From: Paraspadella gotoi
Taxonomy: Eukaryota > Chaetognatha
NCBI GenBank assembly: GCA_051294375.1
Contig: JBJCIZ010000744.1
Coordinates: forward strand, 1,931,252 to 1,995,251
Direction: 5' to 3'
Length of the DNA: 64,000 bases
The notes under the pieces are model-generated. The model saw only the letters and a list, made by a program, of their open reading frames with translations. It searched no databases and was not told the origin of the DNA. The first letter of the stretch is position 1. Every line of letters begins with the position of its first letter. Positions 1-10,343 of the stretch are shown here, piece by piece. The position numbers and the translations under genes were made by a program.

Positions 1-96
1 CTCTCTGTCTCTCTCTCTTCTCTATCTCTCTTCGTTCACACTTCGTCATTATTTTAAAGATAGTTTTAAAAATCCACCTAGGTTACGATACTCTGT

Positions 97-176
97 CAGC
101 AGCGGCAGGACACGCCGCAGCCCGCGCTTCTGCTCCTTGCCCGCGCGCCACCGCCGCCGCTGCCGCCGCCCGCAGA
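97..176. other. GC-rich CpG block
   Basis: A short stretch of GCC/GCG triplets with many CpG dinucleotides stands out from the AT-rich sequence on both sides. It could be part of a CpG-island promoter or a 5' untranslated exon whose gene lies outside the window. It is open in one frame on each strand, but only as low-complexity Pro/Leu or Ala/Arg runs, so coding is not supported. The rest of bases 1-560 is AT-rich with no recognisable gene. A CRE-like TGACGTAA lies near base 325. Confidence 0.35.
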
Positions 177-559
177 CTTCTTTTTTTTCTGTCTGCTCCA
201 GAATTTAATTTTCTTTTTTTTTCTTTCCATGTCAGGCTGATCTTTTCAACGAATTCTGAATTTTTTTATATTTTCCGATCAGCATTCATTCATGACGATA
301 ATCGAGAGAAGCCTCCCAGATCCATGACGTAATACACTGCCTAATGTCGTCTTAGCGTCGTCGTTGTGGTCGTCGTCGTTGTTGCTCTAATTAATTGATT
401 ATACTCATACTATGCTTGTAATTTATACTACTGATTATTTTAAAAAAAAGTTAGGCACGAATTTTTAAAAAAACTATCTACAAATGACTAAATGCCAAAA
501 GAAAAGTGGAAAAAGTTTATAGAAGAAAAACGTTAATAAAGAAAAAAGGGAGACGAAAA

Positions 560-1770
560 AGTTTTAAACTGGAAAATTGAAGAAAGGAAAAAAGGAAAAA
601 AGAAAGGGAAAGTCAACAAAGGGAAAAAGGGAAATGTCCAGCAAGGAAAAAAGAAATGTCAACAAAGGAAAAAGGGAAATGTCAGCCAAACGAAAAGGAA
701 ATGTCAAAGCAAAGGGAAAAGGGGAAATGTCACAAAGGTAAAAGGGAAATGTAGCAAAGGAAAAAGAAGAAATGTCAGCAAAGGTAAAAGGAAATGTCAG
801 CAAAGGAAAAAGAGGGAAAAGTCAGCAAAGGAAAAAGAGAAATGTCAGCAAAGGAAAAAGAGAAATATCAGTAAAGGAAAAGGGGAAATGTCAGCAAAGG
901 AAAAAGAGAAATGCAGCAAAAAAAAAGGGAAATGTCAGCAAATGAAAAAGAGAAACTTCAGCAAAAGAAAAAAGGGAAATGTCAGCAAAGGAAAAAGAGA
1001 AAAGTCAGCAAAGGAAAAAGAGAAATGTCAGCAAGGAAAAAAGAGAGAAATATCAGTAAAGGAAAAAAGGGAAATGTCAGCAAAGATAAAGAGAAATGGT
1101 CAGCAAAAAAAAAAGGAAAATGTTCAGCAAATGAAAAAGAGAAATGTTCAGCAAAGAAAAAAGGGGGGAAATGTCAGTCAAAGCGAAAAAGAGACAATAT
1201 CAGCTAAAGGAAAAAGGGAAAAGTCAGCAAAGGAAAAAAAGAGAAATGTCAGCAAAGGAAAAAGGGAAATGTCAGCAAAGTAAAAAGGGGGAAATGTCAG
1301 CAAAGGAAAAAGAGAAATGTCAGCAGGAGGAAAAAGGGGAAATGTCAGCAGGAGGAAAAAGGAAAATGTGAGCAAAGAAAAAGAAAATGTCAGGCAAAGA
1401 AAAAGGAAAATGTCAGCAAAGGAAAGAGACAAAGCAGAAGAAAGAGAAATCCTCTTTTATCCCGATGACGCTCGAGGAGAAAGAGAAGAGACAGAGGAAA
1501 TGTCAGCCAAAGCGAAAAGGGAAATGTCAGCAAAGGAAAAGGGAAATGTCAGGCAAAAAAAGGGGAAATGTCAGCAAAGGAAAGGAAAATGTCAAGCAAA
1601 GGAAAAAAGGGGAATGTCAGCAAAGGGAAAAAGAGAGTAAATGTAGCCAAAGGAAAAAGGAAATGTCAGCAAAGGAAAAGAAAATGTCAGCAAAGAAAAA
1701 GGCGCGAAAATGTCAGCAGAGGAAAAAGGAAATGTCAGCAAAGGAAAAAGGAAAAGTGTCAGCAACAGGG
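560..1770. repeat. Purine-rich minisatellite, about 21-24 bp unit
   Basis: About fifty imperfect copies of GGAAAAAGAGAAATGTCAGC plus AAA. Most differences are in homopolymer length. Each unit contains an ATG and has no stop in any of the three forward frames, so long forward frames arise (Met-Ser-Ala-Lys-Glu-Lys, Cys-Gln-Gln-Arg-Lys-Lys or Asn-Val-Ser-Lys-Gly-Lys motifs). Frames slip repeatedly through indels, which argues against a translated protein. The array ends in (GA)n near 1950. Confidence 0.9.
1425..1498. repeat. Interposed 75-bp module, copy 1
   Basis: A non-minisatellite module (starting AGAGACAAAGCAGAAG, then TTTATCCCGATGACGCT) interrupts the array. It recurs about 348 bp downstream, so the array has a higher-order structure. 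Confidence 0.8.
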
Positions 1771-1772
1771 AA

Positions 1773-1850
1773 AGAGACAAAGCAGAAGGAAAAAGAGAAA
1801 TTCCCCTTTATCCCAGATGACGCTGAGGAGAAGCAGAAGAGGACAGAGAT
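1773..1850. repeat. Interposed 75-bp module, copy 2
   Basis: Second copy of the module at 1425, with a few substitutions and indels (TTTATCCCAGATGACGCT). It marks the downstream edge of the minisatellite before the sequence turns into (GA)n. Confidence 0.8.
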
Positions 1851-1954
1851 AAGAGTAGAGAGAGAGAGAGAAGAGAGAAAAAGAGGCAAGAGAAGGAGGA
1901 GAAAAGAGAGAAGAGAGAAGAGAGAGAGCAGAGAGAAGGATTTCAGTTCTGATT

Positions 1955-2330
1955 GATTTATTTGGCTCAAATGCTGAAAGTTTAACACAAAAGTAACGAT
2001 GCCCAATTGTTAATGAGCTTATAACAGATTAAAGAATGTAAAAAAAAATTAAAATAAAATTTAAAATGTGGACTAACTATATACATAGTTTTACAATTTC
2101 AATGTTTACACATAGATCCCGTAACTTTTGTTAAACATCACACTCTTCTAACGAATATAAGGTATAATATAATAATAATATGCTTTATGTTTTTCTATGT
2201 ATTTGAGTATATATCAGAAAAAGGCTTTATCAAGATTTGCCAAACATAAAAGTTTATATGGATTCTATTTTAGTACAATAATTTAGTCATGTTCTTCATC
2301 TTTCTTTGTTGCGAGAATGAGAGTGTGAAG
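1955..2330. other. AT-rich spacer, no gene seen
   Basis: Ordinary AT-rich sequence with poly-A and AAT/TA runs. I see no open frame of useful length, RNA gene or repeat family here. Confidence 0.6.
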
Positions 2331-2400
2331 TGGTCAGTGAGCGGGATCAGTGAGCCGGTGAGTGAGCAGGTGATTGAGCCGGTGTAGTATCTCAGAGACT
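2325..2400. repeat. Degenerate GTGAGCCGGTGA tandem motif
   Basis: Several imperfect repeats of GTGAGYSGGTGA/TCAGTGAGC occur back to back. The array is short and its function unknown. Confidence 0.45.
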
Positions 2401-2580
2401 CCAGTGATCAATAGAGTGAGGCTGTATCGGTGAAGTGATCGGTGTGTGAAGCTGATACGACGCAGGATTTTCATTCACGAAGACTCGAACATTGAAGGAT
2501 TGCGGTCGCGGCGATAGACGAAAGGAGTACGCGATCCATCTCGTTGGAACGACGGACGGACATTCCTTTCTCGGCCATTC

Positions 2581-2583
2581 TGT

Positions 2584-2622
<39 letters not shown>

Positions 2623-2639
2623 TTCTCTATCTCTCTCTC

Positions 2640-2698
<59 letters not shown>
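2581..2698. repeat. (CT)n microsatellite
   Basis: Nearly pure CT dinucleotides for about 118 bp with a few TTT or TAT interruptions. Long Ser-Leu and Arg-Glu open frames here are artefacts of the dinucleotide. Confidence 0.97.
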
Positions 2699-2700
<2 letters not shown>

Positions 2701-2787
2701 TTTTCTGAGAGTTTGTAAGTTTGTTAAAAAGATTAACTTTAAATTTTTCCTCATTTAAGTAAATGAGAAAGTTGAACTTTTCGTGGC

Positions 2788-2820
2788 GACCGACGACGGA
2801 CGACGACGACGACGACGACA
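2788..2820. repeat. (GAC)n trinucleotide tract
   Basis: CGACGACGGACGACGACGAC-type sequence. It is one of many short GAC/CGT trinucleotide runs in the window. Confidence 0.85.
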
Positions 2821-3162
2821 AGGGAAAAACAAGTATGGTGACGAAATGTAAGGATTGTAAATTGTAAAATTAATTAGTAAGAAAAGTAACTGGGCTCTTT
2901 ATATTTACTTTATAATCTTCTTTCTTTCTTTCTTTCTTTTTATTTTTTATCTTTCTTCTTTATTCATCTTGTGTGCCTTTTTGTTTTATTTTTTCTTCAT
3001 GTTTTTTTTCTATTTTGTCTTCTTTTTTCGTTTTTCCTCGTTTTTATTTCCTCGCTCAGTTGAGGTCGGCGGATCACAGCGTGAGCTCGACGACGAAGAG
3101 AGCAACAGCCTCTCTTGTTATGAACAAAAAAGTTAGCCAAAACAAAAATTTTGACGGGCGTT

Positions 3163-3248
3163 AAAAAGAGAGAGAGAGAAGAGAGAGAAGAGAGAGACGA
3201 GAGAGAGATCGAGATGAGAGAGAGAGAGAGAGAAGAGAGAAGAGTCAG
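3163..3248. repeat. (GA)n microsatellite
   Basis: GA dinucleotides with GAT, GAC and GAA interruptions. The flanking 3000-3160 and 3250-3500 are ordinary sequence with no supportable gene. A (CCGT/CCTT)n stretch lies at 3378-3411. Confidence 0.95.
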
Positions 3249-3507
3249 GATGACAGACATGACAAAAGACAGACCGAGGACACCTACAAGACAGAGAAGG
3301 TGTTTCCCCTTAATCCTTCTAATCCATTTCTCTGTTATGATTTATGTCGTCTGGGTGATCGGGGGATGTGGTTTAGCGACGTCCGTCCGTCCGTCCTTCC
3401 TTCCGTCCGAATTCGGCCCGAGGGCGTAAGAACCACCATATGAATAAATTATCAGGCGACTCACGGAAAACGAAATATTGGTTTTCAAGTCAAGTGTTGC
3501 GTGTGGT

Positions 3508-3509
3508 GG

Positions 3510-3548
<39 letters not shown>

Positions 3549-3602
3549 GAGAGAGAGAGAGGAGAGAGGAGAGAGATGAGAGAGAGAGAGTTCCAGGAGA
3601 GA
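3508..3602. repeat. (GA)n microsatellite
   Basis: Second GA tract, interrupted by GAT and GGA. Frames through it are Arg-Glu artefacts. Confidence 0.95.
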
Positions 3603-3787
3603 GACCGGAGTGGCGTAATCTGGCAATCGCCAAATCTTTAAATCATATGTAACTGAGTTAACATCTAAATATTTAAATTACTCACTGTTTTTATTGTTTA
3701 CATTTTAAACATCGTTAGTTTCTTTTATAGTCATTCAAACTTAAAACGATCCACAACTTGAAAACGACAACAATTCCGTTTCTCTTC

Positions 3788-3876
3788 TTCTCTCTCTCTC
3801 TCTCTCTCTCTCTCCTCTCTCTCTTCTCTCTCTCTCTCTCTCTCTACTCTCTCTCTCTCCTCTCTCTCTCTCATCC
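3788..3876. repeat. (CT)n microsatellite
   Basis: CT dinucleotides on this strand, opposite in orientation to the GA tracts at 3163 and 3508. Confidence 0.95.
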
Positions 3877-4100
3877 CGCGGAATCGAGACGTTCCGACCA
3901 CTTTCCGAATGCAAGCGTGAGCTTTTTTTTCTCTTCGATCGCTTTCCTCATTTTTAAGAAGAATAGAGATTTCGTCATCACGAGTTCGGGTTGCGGACGA
4001 AAAACTTCCTTAGCGAAACTGAAAGTCCTGTAAATCGAGAGAGACTTTCTCCTTTAACACCTGTCGCGCAGATGTTCTCGTCCGCGTTGACGTTTGGCGC

Positions 4101-4130
4101 GGCATCTGTCAAACGGCATCTGTCAAACGG
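4101..4130. repeat. Two tandem 14-bp units
   Basis: GGCATCTGTCAAAC is repeated twice without change and followed by GG. Confidence 0.85.
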
Positions 4131-4280
4131 CGAGGGGGTCAGCGTGACCAGATGTTATTCTTGCAGGGTTTAATGTACGGAGTTGTTGTTTATGTTGTCT
4201 TTTACTTTGTTGTAATTGTGTTTTTTTGATTTTGTTTTAATTGTTAATTTTAACATGGTTTCAGTTTCGCCTCGAAAGTA

Positions 4281-4310
4281 TTTAGACAAATTTAGACAGA
4301 TTTAGACAAA
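4281..4310. repeat. Three tandem 10-bp units
   Basis: TTTAGACAAA, TTTAGACAGA, TTTAGACAAA in direct succession. Confidence 0.9.
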
Positions 4311-4551
4311 TTGGCCGTATTGCCAGATAGCTATTATGTACTAATATATTTTGTATATTTTAGTTTACCATAGCACGGCTCATCACTGCCGAAACAATAA
4401 AACATGGAATCCAACATTAGCAGAAGCGTGGAATTAAATTTTCCTACCATTTGGAAATCTTTTTTTTTTCCCTTTGCGCTCCATTTCGTGGCGCCGAACA
4501 AAAACTGTTTCAGCGCATGAAAATCATTTGTTTGGTTCCTATACGTTCTCC

Positions 4552-4554
4552 TTT

Positions 4555-4618
<64 letters not shown>

Positions 4619-4655
4619 TCCTTCTTTTTTTCTTTCTTTCTTTCTTTCTTTCCTC

Positions 4656-4738
<83 letters not shown>

Positions 4739-4742
4739 ACTT
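4552..4742. repeat. (TTTC)n microsatellite
   Basis: About 190 bp of TTTC tetranucleotides with two interruptions (near 4621 and 4652). On the opposite strand it reads GAAA. The Phe-Leu-Ser or Lys-Glu-Arg frames here have no coding support. Confidence 0.97.
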
Positions 4743-4842
4743 TTTTCTATCTTCTTTATTTCTATCTTCATCTTTCTTTCTTTTTCTATCTTTCTGTTTT
4801 TTTTCCTTTTTCGGAAACGGCTTCATCGATCGCCCTCCTACG

Positions 4843-4876
4843 GCAGCAGCTGGAAAAAGGTTGAAGCAGCTGCTGC
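4843..4876. other. Perfect 10-bp stem hairpin
   Basis: GCAGCAGCTG at 4843-4852 pairs with CAGCTGCTGC at 4867-4876 around a 14-base loop. A further CAGCTGCTGC lies at 4892-4901. It sits between the (TTTC)n and (GAAA)n tracts. Confidence 0.7.
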
Positions 4877-4981
4877 TACGGAGGAAGTTGACAGCTGCTG
4901 CAACTTTTTTTTTTTAAAACCGCAAAAACGCAGACAAAAGTGCAGAGAGATGGATATCATTTTTAGACCTGGAAATTTGAA

Positions 4982-4985
4982 AGGA

Positions 4986-5032
<47 letters not shown>
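4982..5032. repeat. (GAAA)n microsatellite
   Basis: About twelve GAAA units. It is complementary to the (TTTC)n tract 240 bp upstream, so the two could pair across the hairpin at 4843-4876. Confidence 0.95.
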
Positions 5033-5960
5033 TTAATAAAAAAAGTACAGACTAAAAAAACGGTCTGGCTTCTCAAAAAAGGCCCAAAGTTTACGGTCCA
5101 ATGTCCAATGACGGACGTCGTTCATCAACTCTTATCATTATTTAATAATTTAATAATATTTATTATTTTATTCTATAATTCACTTTGAACATAAAATTAT
5201 GATGAACTATGCAAAAAAAACACAAAAAAAAACAAAACAAACAAACAAAACAAAACGATATCGTCCGCCCGTCCGCCCGTCCGCCCTTTAGCTTTGAACG
5301 CCAACTACTCATGTGCGAATAAGCGATTGACCTGAAAATTTGTGTGTGGGTTGGCAAGAATATTCTTAAGCTGGAAATAAAGTTTCGATGGAATCGTCAA
5401 AGTGGAAACGAGTTTAAGTGGAAAAAACAAAAATTACGCTTAATCGTTTTGTTTTGTCTTGTTTTTCTTTCATAAGAAATGTAAATGCATGTTGCCACAA
5501 TAACTAATACAATTATAACAAACACTACAATCAGATCCGGCGTCGTTTGTTTAAGCTTGTTTTAAACGATTTTTATATTTTAACGACGAAATTTGTTTTA
5601 TTTAAAAAAAAAGGAAATCTTTCCGGGTTTTTTTTTTTGGTTTTAAATAATTAAGGTCGATAGAGGTCGCCTTTGTCTGATTGACCTTTTTTTTTCTCTC
5701 CAATTACTACAATCGAAGCAAAAAAAAGAAAAAAAGCATAATTGTCAAATTAAATAATTCCCGCGCGACCTTTTGATTATTTATTTAAAACTTTTAATTT
5801 CTAACGTAATCTTATTTCTTTTTTAAGTTTTAATTCATAAAATATATTTTTTTTTTGCTAATCGAAGTCTAAAAAATGTCAGAATGAACTCCAGTTTCGA
5901 CGGAACCATAATTCAGCTTAAAAACGAACTCGTTAGTTATATTTTTCGATGTTTATTAAT
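5033..5960. other. AT-rich spacer, no gene seen
   Basis: AT-rich sequence with poly-A and poly-T runs. The only structured element is three GTCCGCCC units at 5263-5286. No convincing open frame or RNA gene. Confidence 0.6.
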
Positions 5961-5985
5961 NNNNNNNNNNNNNNNNNNNNNNNNN
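5961..5985. other. Assembly gap, 25 N
   Basis: Exactly 25 N. The identical size of twelve gaps in the window indicates an arbitrary placeholder, not a measured distance. Confidence 1.
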
Positions 5986-6280
5986 GGAATCGCCTTTCGC
6001 TTTCGATTTGGTTGAATCGGGAACGATGTATAAAAGTCATGTATGCGAACAAAAAATGAAACTAGTATATAGAATATAGAATATTATACATGTTGTCCTT
6101 TTTTTTTTAAAGAAGAAAAAACGATAAGTTTTTCGGGTTGTCAAATCTAATTAACTAAAAAATACGTATATAATTTAGTTTACGGAAAAGGACCAGAATG
6201 CAAATGAGTTGAAGGTGTTAAAAAAAAAACCGCGAACCTTAATTACCTTCGTTTTCCTGGGTTTTATTTTCCCTTCCCCC

Positions 6281-6281
6281 C

Positions 6282-6368
<87 letters not shown>
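6281..6368. repeat. (CT)n microsatellite
   Basis: About 88 bp of CT dinucleotides. A GAAA-rich stretch follows at 6430-6520. Confidence 0.97.
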
Positions 6369-6371
<3 letters not shown>

Positions 6372-6549
6372 ACTTCGCGTCGCGTTCAAAAACAGGTAGT
6401 CGCCTTATTATCTACGGAGTAGCAGATGGACAGAAAGAAAGAAAAAAAGAAGAAAAAAAAAAAAGAAAGAAGAAAGAAAGAGAAATAAATAAAATAAAAG
6501 AAAGAAAGACAAGAAAGAAAGATTAGTTGTTGTCACCAGAATCTCTAAA

Positions 6550-6860
6550 CTTGCCGTTCATACCCGCTTGTTCATAATGTTGAAAAATTTTGGTTCGTTC
6601 CAATTGTTTGTTTATCATAATTGTATCGTATTACAGATATTTAAAGACCCTCTTAGCAATGTCTTTAACATTGAATGGTAACGAAAATGCTATTAATCGC
6701 CTGAAGTGGCAAAAAGCCATCGACGCACTCGAGTTTCGACAATTTTAACCTGATAAAAGAAGGAAAGATTTCTGACACCCTTTTCACGAGTTTGCGATGA
6801 AAATTTTACGACGATTGAGTATGAGAGAGTGAGAGAGAGATGAGAGAGAAGAGGAGAGAG

Positions 6861-6910
<50 letters not shown>

Positions 6911-7500
6911 CGACTGACTGAGGAGACGAGGAGAGAGAGAGAGAGAGAGAGACAGAGACAGAGCGCAGCTTCGAATGGAATGGGGTACTAAGGGTTTATT
7001 TTCCTTAAAAAGAAGTTTGAGAGTTTGTGGGCGTCTGTTTGTATTTCTCTTGGTGGCGGGACTAAGGCGTGACGCTACACCGGAAGTGTGCGCGCTAAAC
7101 TTTAGCATCGAGCGGAAGAGTGAGAGAGAGAGAGAGAGAGAGATAAAGGGAGAGAGAGCGATGAGGGTGAAAGTGGTTTTAAAATAATAAAAGTGTGGGT
7201 CCCTGCATAAATTACATGTATCCTTTTGGACGGACGTAATACTTGGGTAAAACGGAATACAATGTAAAAGGATGAAAGAATAAAACCTTTCACGAAATGT
7301 TTGACTGAAAAAAGGAGGAAAGGGAAAGAAGGAAACAAACCTGACGCTCGTATTTCGTCTCTACGGAGACTTGGGCCGGAAGTAATGAGGTGTCCTGAAA
7401 ATAAAATAAGAAGCGTAAAAGGAGGAAAGGAAAGAGAGTAAAAATATAAATTGAGGTGAGAAGAGGAAAAGGAGGAAAGAAGGAGGAAAAGGAAAGATTC
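6550..7500. repeat. Duplicated locus, copy 1
   Basis: This segment recurs at about 7510-8740 in the same orientation. Shared landmarks are TTCATAATGTTGAAAAATTT, TTTAACATTGAATGGTAACG, the (GA)n tract at 6825-6960, the ETS-site block at 7020-7110 and CGGAATACAATGTAAA. Differences are mostly single-base indels. It could be a recent tandem duplication or one locus assembled twice. No supportable gene inside. Confidence 0.8.
7025..7108. promoter_or_regulatory. Promoter-like block: GC boxes, CRE-like and ETS site
   Basis: Within 85 bp lie GTGGGCG (GC/KLF-type), GGCGGGAC (Sp1/E2F-type), CGTGACGC (CRE-like) and ACCGGAAGTG, which matches the ETS-family consensus, followed by CpG-rich GCGCGC. Such a cluster is typical of TATA-less housekeeping promoters. 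The block recurs at 7990-8071 and, degenerated, near 8330-8400. No transcript start or gene is visible downstream, so this is inferred from motifs alone. Confidence 0.3.
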
Positions 7501-7768
7501 TCTCTCTGTTGTTCATAATGTTGAAAAATTTTGGTCGTTCTAATTGTTTGTTTATCATAATTGTATCGTTATTACAGATATTAAAGACCCTCTTAGCAAT
7601 GTCTTTAACATTTGAATGGTAACGAAAATGGCATATTAATCGCCTGAGTGGCAAAAAGCCATCGACGACTCGAGTCGACAGTTTAACCTGATAAAAGGAA
7701 GGAAAGATTTCTGACAACCCTTTTCACGAGTTTGCGATGAAAATTTTACGACGATTGAGTAGGAGAGA

Positions 7769-7954
7769 NNNNNNNNNNNNNNNNNNNNNNNNNNNNNNNN
7801 NNNNNNNNNNNNNNNNNNNNNNNNNNNNNNNNNNNNNNNNNNNNNNNNNNNNNNNNNNNNNNNNNNNNNNNNNNNNNNNNNNNNNNNNNNNNNNNNNNNN
7901 NNNNNNNNNNNNNNNNNNNNNNNNNNNNNNNNNNNNNNNNNNNNNNNNNNNNNN
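7769..7954. other. Assembly gap, 186 N
   Basis: Run of N replacing a (GA)n tract that is present at the equivalent place in copy 1. Confidence 1.
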
Positions 7955-8071
7955 GGGTACTAAGGTTTTTATTTTCCTTAAAAAGAAGTTTGAGAGTTTG
8001 TGGGCGTCTGTTTGTATTTTCTTGGTAGGCGGGACTAAGGCGGTGACGCCTACACCGGAAGTGGCGCGTAA

Positions 8072-8096
8072 NNNNNNNNNNNNNNNNNNNNNNNNN
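8072..8096. other. Assembly gap, 25 N
   Basis: Placeholder gap inside the second copy of the duplicated locus. Confidence 1.
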
Positions 8097-8159
8097 ACAA
8101 ACACCCTTATTTCACGAGTTTGCGAATGAAAATTTTTACGACGATTGAGTAGGTAAGAG

Positions 8160-8161
8160 AC

Positions 8162-8240
<79 letters not shown>

Positions 8241-8245
8241 CAGAA
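8160..8245. repeat. (GA)n microsatellite
   Basis: GA dinucleotides with one AAGAG interruption. A further noisy GA/GGA tract lies at 8413-8495. Confidence 0.95.
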
Positions 8246-8704
8246 CAGAGACGGAGCGTAGCGTTCGTAGGGAATGGTATAGGAGGTTTTTTATGTAGTA
8301 TTATAGCAGGTTAAGAGAGAGAGATATGAGAGTTAGTGGGCGCTGGTATATGTAATATGTCTTATGTGGTAGCGGGAGCTAAAGGCGAAGTGGAGCGTAA
8401 ACTTTAAGCATGGCGGAGAGAGAGTGGAAGAAGGAGAGAAGAGAGGAGGAGAGAGGAGAGAGAGAAGAGAGAGGAGGAGGAGAGAGAGAGGAGAGGTGAG
8501 TGTTAAAATATAAGAGATGTATGATGGGTACGCTGCATAAATTTACATGTGAGTCCTTTTGGACGGCGTAATACTTGGTAAACGGAATACAATGTAAAGG
8601 ATTTGAAGAATAAAACCTTTCACGAAATGTTTTGACTGAAAAGGGAGGAAAGGAAAGAAGGAAACAAACTGACGCTCGTGATTTCGTCTCTCGAGACTTA
8701 GGCG

Positions 8705-9235
8705 GTAATGGGAGGTGCGGAGGAAAAGGAAAGAGAAATAAAAGCAAAGGAAAGAGAGGTGGAGGAAAAAGAAAAAGAGAAGGAGGAAAAGGAGGGAAAG
8801 AAGGAGGAAAAGGAAAGAGAAATGAAAGTAAAGGAAAGAGAGAAGGAGGAAAAGAAAAGAGAGATTGAGGAAAAGGAAAGAGAAATGAAAGAAAAGGAAA
8901 GAGAGGTGGAGGAAAAGGAAAGAGAAGTGAAAATAAAGGAAAGAGAGATGGAGGAAAAGGAATGAGGAGGAAAAGGAAAGAGAAATAAAAGTAAAGGAAA
9001 GAGCGATGGAGGAAAAGGAGAGAAAGAAGGAGGAAAAGGAAAGAGAAGTGAAAGTAAAGGAAAGAGAGATGGAGGAAAAGGAAGTAAAAATGAAAGTAAT
9101 GGAAAAAGAGAAGAAGGAAAAGGAAAGAGGAGGAAAAGGAAAGAGAAATAAAAGTAAAGGAAAGAGAGATGGAGGAAAAAGAAAAAGAGAAGGAGGAAAA
9201 GGAGAGAAAGAAGGAGGAAAATAAAAGAGACATTG
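8705..9235. repeat. Purine minisatellite (GGAGGAAAAGGAAAGAGA...)
   Basis: All-purine repeats with rare T. Units are about 33-39 bp, built from GGAGGAAAAGGAAAGAGA and ATGAAAGTAAAGGAAAGAG. Forward frames give Glu/Lys/Arg-rich heptad-like strings that could look like a coiled coil, but composition alone explains this and the frame breaks at 8965. Treated as repeat, not gene. Confidence 0.85.
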
Positions 9236-9583
9236 CGCGGAAAAAAATAAAGAAAAAAAAAGAAGGTCAAGTCGAAGGAGGAAAGAAAGAAAAAGAAAAA
9301 AAGAAAAGAAAAGAAAAGAAAAAAAACCCGATGGTTTTGAGGTCGATTTCCGTAGAAGAGAAAACGTTAATTTCACGCGAAGAACGAAACAAAGTTTTTG
9401 CCCACGACTCTCGTTTTCGAGTCTGTGATTACGGCTTGTCGTCCATTGGTCGTTCGTCGGTCGTTCGTCGTCGTCGTCGACTTTGTCGTCGTCGTCTTCC
9501 CTGTCAAGAAGCGTTCAAGTGACGATTAAGGGGGAACCGCACGTTCGGTCTCCATCAAAATCGTCGTCTGCCGGTTTTTTTTT
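9236..9583. repeat. Direct repeat D, copy 1, left part
   Basis: Recurs at 14255-14590 in the same orientation. Shared landmarks are AAGAAGGTCAA, TTTCACGCGAAGAACGAAAC, GTCTGTGATTACGGCTTGTC, a CCATTGGTCG CCAAT box and (GTC)n at 9455-9495. It is not recognisable as a gene. Confidence 0.85.
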
Positions 9584-10343
9584 NNNNNNNNNNNNNNNNN
9601 NNNNNNNNNNNNNNNNNNNNNNNNNNNNNNNNNNNNNNNNNNNNNNNNNNNNNNNNNNNNNNNNNNNNNNNNNNNNNNNNNNNNNNNNNNNNNNNNNNNN
9701 NNNNNNNNNNNNNNNNNNNNNNNNNNNNNNNNNNNNNNNNNNNNNNNNNNNNNNNNNNNNNNNNNNNNNNNNNNNNNNNNNNNNNNNNNNNNNNNNNNNN
9801 NNNNNNNNNNNNNNNNNNNNNNNNNNNNNNNNNNNNNNNNNNNNNNNNNNNNNNNNNNNNNNNNNNNNNNNNNNNNNNNNNNNNNNNNNNNNNNNNNNNN
9901 NNNNNNNNNNNNNNNNNNNNNNNNNNNNNNNNNNNNNNNNNNNNNNNNNNNNNNNNNNNNNNNNNNNNNNNNNNNNNNNNNNNNNNNNNNNNNNNNNNNN
10001 NNNNNNNNNNNNNNNNNNNNNNNNNNNNNNNNNNNNNNNNNNNNNNNNNNNNNNNNNNNNNNNNNNNNNNNNNNNNNNNNNNNNNNNNNNNNNNNNNNNN
10101 NNNNNNNNNNNNNNNNNNNNNNNNNNNNNNNNNNNNNNNNNNNNNNNNNNNNNNNNNNNNNNNNNNNNNNNNNNNNNNNNNNNNNNNNNNNNNNNNNNNN
10201 NNNNNNNNNNNNNNNNNNNNNNNNNNNNNNNNNNNNNNNNNNNNNNNNNNNNNNNNNNNNNNNNNNNNNNNNNNNNNNNNNNNNNNNNNNNNNNNNNNNN
10301 NNNNNNNNNNNNNNNNNNNNNNNNNNNNNNNNNNNNNNNNNNN
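9584..10343. other. Assembly gap, 760 N
   Basis: The equivalent region of the second copy (14590-15100) is a purine-rich minisatellite, so this gap probably hides the same low-complexity sequence. Confidence 1.

Larger units (their letters stand above)
7510..8740. repeat. Duplicated locus, copy 2, gap-broken
   Basis: Same-orientation copy of 6550-7500, interrupted by gaps at 7769-7954 and 8072-8096. The ETS-site block is present at 7955-8071 and again, strongly garbled, at 8270-8410. This copy therefore contains an extra partial repeat. The tail 8525-8690 matches 7198-7370. Confidence 0.75.

Noticed and set aside
888-1956. Lys/Glu/Ser-rich proteins of 100-190 residues
   Set aside because: They are translations of a minisatellite open in three frames, with frame slippage through indels and no conserved start or domain.
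2392-2758. Arg-Glu and Ser-Leu repeat proteins
   Set aside because: Translations of a (CT)n/(GA)n microsatellite, as at more than a dozen other sites in the window.
5263-5286. Telomere-like repeat
   Set aside because: GTCCGCCC x3 is a short local tandem; no TTAGG or TTAGGG arrays occur in the window.
8379-9376. Phe/Ser/Leu/Pro-rich minus-strand frames up to 284 residues and Glu/Lys plus-strand frames
   Set aside because: Both strands of a purine minisatellite are open; composition explains the length and hydrophobicity.
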